Origin: Streptomyces akebiae | Lineage (GTDB): Bacteria > Actinomycetota > Actinomycetes > Streptomycetales > Streptomycetaceae | Reading direction: 5' to 3' | Length of the DNA: 64,000 bases | Assembly (NCBI RefSeq): GCF_019599145.1 | Contig: NZ_CP080647.1 | Location: forward strand, 3,968,001 to 4,032,000 | Shown here: in pieces, positions 36,370 through 46,600 of the stretch | Layout of the letters: every line of letters starts with the position of its first letter | Position numbering within the stretch: the first letter of the stretch is position 1 | Made by a program: the position numbers and the translations under genes | Notes under the pieces: generated by a model | What the model was told of the DNA's origin: nothing | Database searches by the model: none | What the model saw: the letters and a program-made list of their open reading frames with translations, nothing else

Positions 36370-37582
36370 AACCACTTACGGTAGCTCCCGCCGGTACGGC
36401 CCCCGCGCGGGTGAGCAGGTCGGCAAGTCGGTCGGTCACCACTTCGGGATGCTCCAGCATCACCAGATGCCCCGCGTCCGGCACGAGCACCAGTTCCGCG
36501 TCCGGCAGCAGATCGGCGATGGCCTCGCTGTGCTCGCTCGGGGTGACCAGGTCCTTGACCCCGGCCAGCACGAGCACCGGCAGCTCGGTGAACGTCGTGA
36601 GCGCCTCGGTCTTGTCGTGCTCGGTGAACGCCGGATAGAACTCGGCGACGACGTCGATGGGCGTACCCTCGATCATCCGTTCGGCGAACCGCGCGACCGC
36701 CGGGTCGACGTCCCGCGACGCGAACGAGTACCGCTTGATGATCCCGGCGAACAGATCGGCGGTCGCCCGCCGCCCCCGCTCCACCAGCGCGGCCTGCTGC
36801 CCGAGCGCCCTCAGCACCCCCGGCAGCACCCGCCGCACCGCGTTGACCCCGGCGACGGGCAGCCCGAAGTTGACCTCGCCGAGCCGCCCCGACGACGTAC
36901 CGACCAGCGCGACGGCGACGACCCGCTCGCGGATCAGCTCCGGGAAGTGCGCGGCCAGCGCCATCACCGTCATGCCGCCCATGGAGTGACCGACGAGCAC
37001 GATGGGCCCCTCGGGCACCGCCGCGTCGATGACGGCCTTGAGGTCGCGGCCCAGCTGGTCGATGGTGACCGGCAGTCCGTCGCGCACCCCGGACACCCCG
37101 CGCTCGGAGCGGCCGTGGCTGCGCTGGTCCCAGTGCACGGTCCGGACGACACCGCGCAGCGCGGCCCGCTGGAAGTGCCACGAGTCCTGGTTGAGGCAGT
37201 AGCCGTGGCTGAAGACGACGGTGACGGGGGCCGGTGCCTTGCGGCCGAAGAGACGGCGTCTGCGGGGCGAGAGGCCCGCCTCGGGCTCGACGTCGTCGAC
37301 CTCGTAGTACAGCTCGGTGCCGTCGTCGGCGACCGCCTTGCCGGGGAGGCCGCGCAGCGCCCCGTACGGGCCGGTGGAGTCGAGCGCCAGGCGGGCCTTC
37401 CTGCGCATGCCGCGCCCGACGGTGAGCCGCTCTATGGCGACGCCGGCCGCCGCGCCCGCCGCGACGACGCCTATCGCCGCCCCCGCGACCCCGGCTCTGC
37501 GCCAGATGCCGTCGCCGGACGCGGCCGTGGCTGCGGCCGCGCTCGCGACGGCCTCCACGGCCTCGGCGCTGCTCTCGCTCAC
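36335..37582 (-). CDS. Alpha/beta hydrolase with N-terminal membrane segment
   Basis: 415 residues from GTG 37582; GAGGAG 6-7 nt upstream clearly decides this start over the longer frame. A hydrophobic segment (AGVAGAAIGVVAAGAAAGVA) near residue 35 probably anchors it. The hydrolase core has VVFSHGYCLNQDSWHFQ, VHWDQRSHGRSERG, the nucleophile elbow LVGHSMGGMTVMAL, the acid Asp in VLAGVKDLVTP and the His in PDAGHLVMLEHPE. The substrate is unknown. It is a steady neighbour of alr and tsaE in actinobacteria. Confidence 0.9.
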   Translation of the reverse strand: MSESSAEAVEAVASAAAATAASGDGIWRRAGVAGAAIGVVAAGAAAGVAIERLTVGRGMRRKARLALDSTGPYGALRGLPGKAVADDGTELYYEVDDVEPEAGLSPRRRRLFGRKAPAPVTVVFSHGYCLNQDSWHFQRAALRGVVRTVHWDQRSHGRSERGVSGVRDGLPVTIDQLGRDLKAVIDAAVPEGPIVLVGHSMGGMTVMALAAHFPELIRERVVAVALVGTSSGRLGEVNFGLPVAGVNAVRRVLPGVLRALGQQAALVERGRRATADLFAGIIKRYSFASRDVDPAVARFAERMIEGTPIDVVAEFYPAFTEHDKTEALTTFTELPVLVLAGVKDLVTPSEHSEAIADLLPDAELVLVPDAGHLVMLEHPEVVTDRLADLLTRAGAVPAGATVSGYGSASSTARPG

Positions 37583-37726
37583 GTCCCGCTCCTCTTCTCC
37601 GGCCTGTCCGGTTCCACTGTCGCTCCGCACGCCTGTACGGAGTTACCCGTCTCGTTCGTCTTTCACCTACTCGTGTTCAGGTGCCCGGGATCCCCATCCT
37701 CACGGCCCCCGGTCGTCCGCGCCCGC

Positions 37727-38887
37727 TCACTCACCCGTGTCGACGTAGACGCGCGGAACGCGGGTTCCGATGCGCGTCACGATCTCGTACGCGATGGTCC
37801 CGGCCGCCTTCGCCCAGTCCTCGGCGGTCGGTTCACCGCCGTCGCCGACCCCGAACAGCACGACCTCGTCCCCGGCGGCGGGTTCGTCCCCGCCGAGGTC
37901 GACGACGAACTGGTCCATGGCGACCCGGCCCGCGACCGTCCGCCATTTGCCGCCGACCAGGACGGGCCCGCTGCCGGAGGCGTGCCGGGGGATGCCGTCC
38001 GCGTAGCCGACGGGGACCAGACCGAGGGTCGTGGCGCCGGGCGTGACGTAGTGGTGGCCGTAGCTGACGCCGTGACCCGCGGAGACGTGTTTGACCAGTG
38101 CGAGCGAGGCGCTGAGCCGCATCACCGGCCGCAGCCCGAGGTCGGCCGAACTGCCCAGCTCCGGGCTGGGCGAGATGCCGTAGACCGCGATGCCCGCCCG
38201 TACGAGGTCGAAGTGGGCGTCGGGACGGGTGAGGGTGGCCGGCGAGTTGGCGATGTGCCGCACCTCGGGGCGCACGCCCCGGCCCTCCGCGTACCCGACC
38301 ATGTCGCGGAAGCGGGTGAGCTGGGCGTCGATGGACGGGTGACCCGGCTCGTCGGCGCACGCGAGGTGCGACCAGAGTCCGGTGACCTTCACGAGCCCCT
38401 CGGCCTCGGCCCGCAGCGCCTCGGCGACCAACTCCGGCCAGTCCTCGGGCTGACAGCCGTTGCGCCCGAGCCCGGTGTCGGCCTTCAGCTGCACACGGGC
38501 GCGCAGGCCCGCCTGCCGGGCGGCGTCGGTGACCTCCCGCAGCGCCCACAACCCGCTGACCGCGACATCGAGATCCGCCTCGACCGCCTCGCGCCAGGGC
38601 CCGCCCGGCGCCCAGAGCCAGCACATCAGCCGCCCCGACAGCCCCGCCGCGCGCAGCGCCAACGCCTCCTCGGGCGTGGCCGTCCCGAGCCAGGTGGCCC
38701 CCGCCTCGACCGCGGCCCGCGCACACCGCACGGCGCCGTGGCCGTAGGCGTCCGACTTGACGACGGCCATCAGCTCGGCGCCCGGCGCCGACGCGCGCAG
38801 CGTGCGCACATTGGCCCGCAGGGCGTCCAGATCGATCTCCGCCCGGGCCCGAAGGGGCGCGTGCGGCACAGGTGCTGTCTCACTCAT
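37727..38887 (-). CDS. alr: Alanine racemase
   Basis: 386 residues, a PLP enzyme that converts L-Ala to D-Ala for peptidoglycan. The PLP Lys is in MAVVKSDAYGHGAVR (near residue 44). Other signatures are VQLKADTGLGRNG, RHIANSPATL, RAGIAVYGISPS and VPVGYADGIPRH with the catalytic Tyr region. MDQFVVDLG occurs near the C-terminal beta domain. ATG 38887 was chosen; the conserved sequence begins about 15 residues in. It is divergent from glmS, so D-Ala and amino-sugar supply share one intergenic region. Confidence 0.96.
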   Translation of the reverse strand: MSETAPVPHAPLRARAEIDLDALRANVRTLRASAPGAELMAVVKSDAYGHGAVRCARAAVEAGATWLGTATPEEALALRAAGLSGRLMCWLWAPGGPWREAVEADLDVAVSGLWALREVTDAARQAGLRARVQLKADTGLGRNGCQPEDWPELVAEALRAEAEGLVKVTGLWSHLACADEPGHPSIDAQLTRFRDMVGYAEGRGVRPEVRHIANSPATLTRPDAHFDLVRAGIAVYGISPSPELGSSADLGLRPVMRLSASLALVKHVSAGHGVSYGHHYVTPGATTLGLVPVGYADGIPRHASGSGPVLVGGKWRTVAGRVAMDQFVVDLGGDEPAAGDEVVLFGVGDGGEPTAEDWAKAAGTIAYEIVTRIGTRVPRVYVDTGE

Positions 38888-38987
38888 GTCAGCCCCAGTG
38901 TCGCAGAGCGCACGACCCCCCGGGCGAACGGGCGCACCCCGCCTCGCAAAGGAGCGCCGAACCCGACCCACCTGACCCACAGCCCCA

Positions 38988-39016
38988 CTGACCCACACCG
39001 AACTGTCACGTACAGT
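38988..39016 (+). promoter_or_regulatory. glmS promoter
   Basis: CTGACC (38988-38993) and TACAGT (39011-39016) are 17 nt apart. The -10 box is the right arm of an ACTGT-CACGT-ACAGT inverted repeat, so a repressor could mask it. The 5' leader would be about 42 nt, too short for a glmS ribozyme. Confidence 0.6.
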
Positions 39017-39064
39017 CACACTCGACACACGACAGGTCGCGAACAGCACAACACAGGGGTTTCT

Positions 39065-40912
<1,848 letters not shown>

Positions 40913-40976
40913 GCGGCCGGGGCTCGCGGCGCTGGGGCGGGTGCGGCGTCCGCCTGGGGCCAGGGCGGCGTCGGGC

Positions 40977-41100
40977 GGGAGCCTGGAACACCCGGCCAGG
41001 CCCACGAGCGGAGCCTGGAAACGCCCGGCCAAGCCCACGAGCGGGAGCCTGGAAACGCCCGGCCAAGCCCACGAGCGGGAGCCTGGAAGGCGCCTGGCCG
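40977..41100. repeat. 33-34-bp minisatellite between glmS and acpS
   Basis: Four head-to-tail copies: 40977-41009, 41010-41042, 41043-41076 and a partial 41077-41100. Copies 2 and 3 are identical apart from one leading G; copy 1 has three changes. The unit begins GGGAGCCTGGAAACGCCCGG. It ends 27 nt before the acpS -10 box. Confidence 0.88.
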
Positions 41101-41126
41101 CGGCCAGAGCAGCGTCCGCCCGGGGC

Positions 41127-41132
41127 TAGGGT
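41127..41132 (+). promoter_or_regulatory. Leaderless -10 box for acpS
   Basis: TAGGGT (TAnnnT) lies 7 nt before ATG 41140 with no ribosome site, consistent with a leaderless transcript. Confidence 0.5.
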
Positions 41133-41139
41133 GCGGATC

Positions 41140-41511
41140 ATGCCCATCATCGGAGTCGGCATCGACGTCGCCGAGATCGACCGTTTCCGTGCCTCGCTGG
41201 AGCGCACGCCCAGCATGGCCGACCGCCTCTTCCTGCCCAGCGAACTCCTCCTCCCCAGCGGCGAACGCCGGGGCATCGCCTCCCTCGCGGCCCGCTTCGC
41301 CGCGAAGGAGGCCCTCGCCAAGGCCCTGGGCGCCCCGAGCGGCCTGCGCTGGACCGACGCCGAGGTCTACGTCGAACCCTCCGGCCAACCCCGCCTCCGT
41401 GTCACCGGCACGGTCGCGTCCCGCGCCTCCGAACTGGGCGTCCAGTCCTGGCACATCTCGTTGAGCCATGACGCGGGGGTGGCGTCGGCGGTGGTGATCG
41501 CGGAGGGCTGA
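41140..41511 (+). CDS. acpS: Holo-acyl-carrier-protein synthase
   Basis: 123 residues, the trimeric AcpS class. It moves 4'-phosphopantetheine from CoA to acyl carrier proteins. The metal-binding Asp is in [12 protein letters not shown] near residue 9; the catalytic Glu/Lys helix is [33 protein letters not shown] closes the fold. It is placed between glmS and nnr, the usual actinobacterial order. Confidence 0.95.
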   Translation: MPIIGVGIDVAEIDRFRASLERTPSMADRLFLPSELLLPSGERRGIASLAARFAAKEALAKALGAPSGLRWTDAEVYVEPSGQPRLRVTGTVASRASELGVQSWHISLSHDAGVASAVVIAEG

Positions 41512-41707
41512 GGGGCCGCCGCCCTCCGCCCCTGCTCTCCCTGCGGGCCATCGTGCCGCTGGGGCGGCACGGGTGGGCGCAGACGGCACCTCGCCACCGC
41601 CGAGCAGCGGAACCCCACCACCGACCCACCCCGCCGAAGCCCACGCCACCCACCCCCTGCACCCCACGCCCTGCACCCCACCCCCTCCCCAAGGCAGACT
41701 CGTCCCC

Positions 41708-43174
41708 ATGCGCTCAGCCCACCGTGTAGAAACCGTCCGCACAGCCGAACGCACCCTCATGGCCCGCCTCCCCGAAGGCGCCCTGATGCAGCGCGCGGCC
41801 GCAGGTCTCGCCGCGGCCTGCGCGGACGTGCTCCCCCGCCGCGTCTACGGCAGCCGCGTCGTCCTCCTCACCGGCAGCGGCGACAACGGCGGCGACACCC
41901 TCTACGCCGGCGCCCGCCTGGCCAGGCGCGGCGCGGGCGTGACCGCCGTCCTCCTCGCCCCCGACCGCACCCACCCGGACGCCCTCAGGGCCCTCCTGCG
42001 AGCGGGCGGCACCACGACCACCGCCCACTCCGCCACCACCCCCACCGCCCTCGCCCGCGCCGACCTCGTCCTGGACGGCATCGTCGGCATCGGCGGCAGG
42101 GGCGGCCTCCGCCCCGACGCCGCCCACCTCGCCGACCTCCTCGCCGACTCTCCCGCCACGGTCGTCGCCGTGGACCTCCCGAGCGGTGTCGAGCCGGACA
42201 CCGGTGAGGTGCGCGGCGCGGCCGTCCGCGCCGACCTCACCGTCACCTTCGGCACCCACAAACCGGGCCTGCTCGTCGACCCGGCCCGCGAGTACGCCGG
42301 CTCGGTCCGCCTGATCGACATCGGCCTGGCGGAGACACTCCCGCCGACCCCGGCCCTGGAGTCCCTCCAGCACGCCGACGTGGCCGCCCTCCTCCCCCGC
42401 CCCACCGGCGAGAGCGACAAGTACCGCAGGGGAGTCGTGGGCGTCGCGGCGGGCTCGACCCGCTACCCGGGCGCGGCGGTCCTCGCGGTCGCGGGCGCCC
42501 TGCGCGGCGGCGCGGGCGCCGTCCGCTATGTGGGCGCCGCCACCGAAGCGGTCCTCGCCCGCTACCCGGAGACCCTCGTCTCGAACACGGGCCCGAAGAA
42601 GGCGGGCCGGGTCCAGGCCTGGGTCGCGGGCCCCGGCGCGGGCGACGACCCCACCCCCGTCGCGGAGGCCCTCGCCTCCGACGTCCCGGTCCTCCTGGAC
42701 GCGGACGGCCTGCGCCTCGCCGACCGCGACACGGTCCGCACCCGCGAGGCCCCCACCCTGATGACCCCGCACGCGGGAGAGGCCGCCGCCCTGCTGGGAG
42801 TCTCCCGTGAGGAGGTCGAGGCAGCCCGCCTCACGGCCGTACGCGACCTGGCCCGCGCCTACGACGCCACGGTCCTCCTCAAGGGCTCCACCACCCTCAT
42901 CGCCACCCCGGACCCCGACACCCCGGTCCGCGTCAACCCCACCGGCACCCCCTGGCTCGCCACCGCCGGCAGCGGCGACGTCCTCTCCGGCCTGGCAGGC
43001 TCCCTCCTGGCCGCCGGCCTCCCCCCGCTGGACGCGGCGAGCACGGCGGCCTACCTCCACGGCCTTGCGGGCCGCTACGCCGCCGACGGCGCCCCGACGG
43101 GGGCCCATGACGTGGCGGAGGCGATCCCGGCGGCCTGGCGGGACATCACGAGAACAGTGCCGTACCACCCTTGA
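41708..43174 (+). CDS. nnr: Bifunctional NAD(P)H-hydrate epimerase / ADP-dependent dehydratase
   Basis: 488 residues, repairing hydrated NADH and NADPH. The N-terminal YjeF epimerase domain (1 to about 215) shows EGALMQRAAAGLA, VVLLTGSGDNGGDTLYAGAR and VAVDLPSGVEPDTGEV. The C-terminal ribokinase-like dehydratase domain (about 225-480) has GVVGVAAGSTRYPGAAVLA, APTLMTPHAGEAAALLG, VLLKGSTTLIATPD and the catalytic Asp in ATAGSGDVLSGLAGSLLAAG. The start ATG 41708 is supported by onset of conservation. Its 3' end overlaps the convergent membrane-protein gene by 29 nt. Confidence 0.93.
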   Translation: MRSAHRVETVRTAERTLMARLPEGALMQRAAAGLAAACADVLPRRVYGSRVVLLTGSGDNGGDTLYAGARLARRGAGVTAVLLAPDRTHPDALRALLRAGGTTTTAHSATTPTALARADLVLDGIVGIGGRGGLRPDAAHLADLLADSPATVVAVDLPSGVEPDTGEVRGAAVRADLTVTFGTHKPGLLVDPAREYAGSVRLIDIGLAETLPPTPALESLQHADVAALLPRPTGESDKYRRGVVGVAAGSTRYPGAAVLAVAGALRGGAGAVRYVGAATEAVLARYPETLVSNTGPKKAGRVQAWVAGPGAGDDPTPVAEALASDVPVLLDADGLRLADRDTVRTREAPTLMTPHAGEAAALLGVSREEVEAARLTAVRDLARAYDATVLLKGSTTLIATPDPDTPVRVNPTGTPWLATAGSGDVLSGLAGSLLAAGLPPLDAASTAAYLHGLAGRYAADGAPTGAHDVAEAIPAAWRDITRTVPYHP

Positions 43175-43676
43175 CGAGCAACGCGACGATCAGGACGGTG
43201 GTCGAGGCGAAAAAGATCAGTTCCACGACGGGCGGCGCCGGGGTCACGGTGACGTCTCCGGCCCCCGGCTCCGCCTGTCGCGGTCGCATCCGCTCCAGTT
43301 CGTCAATGACCCGGCGATGACGGCCGAAGGACGGCCAGCGGCTGAACGCCTGAACCTCGACCGTGCGGTCTCCTTCCAGCGTGAGGCTGAGACCGGTCCT
43401 GTCGTCCCAGTTCACACCCCGCAGCGTCGCCCAGGGGATTTCGTACCGGCGGGCACTGTTGCGTACGACCAGAGTGTCCTGGTCGTAGCGCACCAGCGGA
43501 ACCAACTGCGCCCGTCCTGCGAACGCGCCGATGCAGAGGAGCATGACGAGAGCCGCGAGCTTCCAGATGGCCGCGTCCCTCCAGGCCGGCAACGCAGCGA
43601 GAACAGCTCCCGTCACGGCGGCGATGACCAGGGCACCCATGACCTGCCGCTCCCGCCAGGGCTTCACACGTCGCAT
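43146..43676 (-). CDS. Three-helix PH-like membrane protein, candidate RHS immunity protein
   Basis: 176 residues. Two adjacent N-terminal helices (MGALVIAAVTGAVLAAL; KLAALVMLLCIGAFAG) lead to a PH-like domain (LVVRNSARRYEIPWATLRGV, LTLEGDRTVEVQAF). One C-terminal helix (VVELIFFASTTVLIVALLVK) follows. The start ATG 43676 has AGAAGGAAG just before it. It begins only 14 nt past the stop of the giant RHS gene and is on the same strand, the position of immunity genes in polymorphic toxin loci. No known immunity family is recognised. The domain layout resembles the protein at 31360-32103. Confidence 0.75.
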   Translation of the reverse strand: MRRVKPWRERQVMGALVIAAVTGAVLAALPAWRDAAIWKLAALVMLLCIGAFAGRAQLVPLVRYDQDTLVVRNSARRYEIPWATLRGVNWDDRTGLSLTLEGDRTVEVQAFSRWPSFGRHRRVIDELERMRPRQAEPGAGDVTVTPAPPVVELIFFASTTVLIVALLVKGGTALFS

Positions 43677-43690
43677 CGCGCTTCCTTCTG

Positions 43691-46600
43691 TCAACCACCG
43701 AAGAGGCCTCTGACACCGCTCCATGCACTGCGAGCCCCGTCGGCGACCGACCGTCCCGCCTGCACCCCCCAGGTCCGGAGCGTACCGATCCCCTGCAGGG
43801 CCTCACCCGACTTGAGCATCGGCACAAGGCCGCCCGCGATTCCGACGACGCCGGCCGCGCATCCCAGACTCATCCAGTTGCCCCAGCAGGCGTCGGCGGC
43901 GACGACGACGCCCACACCCACCGCCAACAGGCCGAGGACGGGACCGATAGGAGTTGCGGCGGTCATCACCGCAGCGATACCCAGCCCGGTACTGATCATG
44001 CCGAGCGTGTCCGCCGTGTCATCGCTCAGGAAGGCGTGATCATCTGGCTCCTCCTCCGCGACCTGGATGTTCTTCGCCGTACCCAGGCACTTGTTCACGT
44101 CCGCGGACTTCTGGCACACCTCGAAGAAGTAGGCCATCTTCGCCTTCTTGACATCAGAGGTGGCGTTCTGCATGAAGGTGTCGTACTGGGCCTGCGTCAG
44201 CCACGGAGTCCCTTGGTAGCCGAGGTCCTTGGACACCCAGTCGTAGGCCTGATCCGGAAGCTTCTTCGTGACGGTCTTTCCGGTGATGGACCCGTCACCC
44301 ACCTGGGTTCCCTTGGTGTAGTCGACCGTTCCGGTCGACGGGTCGTAGCCGACGGCGTCCTGCACGGCCTTATCGCAGTACTTCAGGTCGTACTGGCACG
44401 AGTTCGGCCGAGAACCGATCTCGAAGCCGGTCGGGTCGCTGTACCGGACGGGGTTGTTCGCCCCGTAGCTGTAGGCGTTCATCTCCTGGGGCGAGTACGG
44501 CTTGTTGAGCTCGTCCCCGCTCAGGAACCGGCCCAGATCGGGGTCGTACATCCGGGCGCCGAGCATGGACAGCCCGGTGGAGTCGTCCTCCGACTGGCCC
44601 AGGAATCCCCGGTCGGTGGACGAGGGAAGATTCGTGCTGCCTCGTTGCTTACCGAAGGCCGTGTAGCGTCGGCGCAGGACGGCGCCTCCCATGGAGACCA
44701 GCATGGATGTCGAGGCCTGTGCGTCGCCGAGGATCCAGGTCAGCTTGCCGGCCGCAGAGCCGTCGGCCACCCGCATCGCGACGTTGGTGCCCGCAGCGGA
44801 GTAGTAACGGGTGGCGGAAGCGCTCGCCGAACCGGTCCTGCGCAGTTCGTGACCGTCGAGGTACAGCACCTTCTCAGTCGGCGAGGCCCGCAGCAGAACA
44901 TTTCCGTCCGTGTCGTACACGTAGGTCGACACCTCGTCACCCGTCGACTTCTCTTGGGTGATCTTGCTGATCCGGTTCAGGCCGTTCCACTCCAGCGCCG
45001 AACTCACCCCGTCGACCGTGCGTGAGGTCATCTGCCCGGCGGCGTTGTAGCCGAAGGAGTCGGAACCAGCCTTGACGACCGCGTGCGGGCGCGCCTGCTC
45101 CGCCGTGTACGAGGTCTCGTCCGCGCTGTAACCCGGGTAGGTGTAGTCCTTGTCCGTGGTTCCCAGGGACGTGGTCTCCCGCACAGCCTGGATGTTGCCC
45201 AGTTCGTCATACGTCCAAGTCGTGTCGTACGGGTCGAGGGAACTGCTCATGTCCGGTGTCGCGGCGCCGGAGCAGCCGTCGCTCTCCTGTGTCGTCCACG
45301 CCCGGCTGAGCCGGTTGAGCTCGTCGTAGGTGAAGCACTCGCTCTGTCCGACGACCTTGTCCGTGACGCCGGTGAGCTGCCCGCCGAGATCCCGGGTGAA
45401 AGTGTCGTCCTGCGCGGTGGTGGTGGTACCCCCCGTGGTCACGGTGGTCTTCGCACCGGCCAGGAGACCGGTGCCGTCGGCGTCGTCGTACGTGAGTGCC
45501 CGGCTCACGGTGGCGTCGGAGCCCCCGCTCTCGCCGTAGACACGGCCGTTGAGCCGGCCGAGCCGGTCGAAGCCGATCGACGACTGGTACGTTCCCAGCG
45601 GGCTGGCCACCCTGGACGGCAGGCCCTGCGCTGTGTAGGCGGTGGTCACCGTCTCCGCGGGCAGCCCACCGATCTGCGGATAGCTCACCGACGTGACGTG
45701 GTCAGCCAAGTCGTAGCCGTAGGCGAAGGTGTAAGTGCCGGCGAGTCCCGAACCGTCGTCCGGAATCGTCGTGGTCCGGCCGACGACCCGGCCACGGGTG
45801 TCGTATCCCGTGACGGTCTGCGTATAGGCCTTGCCGTCCTGGTAGGAGGTGGCCGTCGCCAGCTTGCCCTTGCCGCCCGGCGCACTGTCGTAGGCCAGCC
45901 GGGAAAGCGTCGTCGTGCCCTGTGACACCGTGGTGGGCCGTCGGAGGGCGTCGTAGGTGTAGCTCAGTGTCGTGCTGTTGCCGACTGTGGTGGCCGTGGA
46001 GATCTGGCCATTCTCGTCGTAGGTGACAGACGAGGCGCCCGTGTCCGGATCGTCCGACGTCAGCCGCTCCCCCAGCCAGTTGTATGTGTACTCGGTGGTG
46101 TTCCCCTTGGGGTCGGTGATCTTCCTGAGGCCCCCACTGCGGGTGTACTCGTACGCCGTGGCCGCCGCTCCGGTCGGGCCGTACTCGACGATCCGTGTGG
46201 TCTGGCCGAAGACGTCCGTGTAGGTGTCGGAGCGCTCGCCCACGGCGGGCACGACGGTCGTGTGGTCACCGTGGTAGTAGGTGCGGGAGTTCATCACGGG
46301 CTGGGGCTGCTCGTTGACGAGGATCTGCGTCCCCGTCGTCCGTCCCGCCCAGTCGATGAGGAGGTCGGTGTAGGACGGCAGATCGGCCACCGTGGGCAGG
46401 ACCATGCCGGAGCCCGCCGCCGAGGAGTTGTAGAACGGCGCTGACGTGCCCGTTGCGTTACCGGAGGTGTCGTACCGCGTGGAGACGACCGTACGGCCGG
46501 ACCCGCCCGGAGCGGTCGCCTGGGTCTCCCGCGTGCGTCCGAGTCCGTCCAGGTAGAGGTATGAGTAGATGTAGTTCGAACCGGACTGCAGGACCCCGGT

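Noticed and set aside
36449..39064. Upstream extension of the glmS frame across alr and the hydrolase gene
   Set aside because: GlmS must start with Met-Cys to expose its nucleophile at residue 2; the extension is antisense shadow.
38888..39064. glmS ribozyme or riboswitch
   Set aside because: The predicted leader is only about 42 nt and shows no ribozyme core; such ribozymes are not expected in Streptomyces.
40977..41100. CRISPR array
   Set aside because: Copies are head to tail with no unique spacers and no cas genes are nearby; it is a minisatellite.
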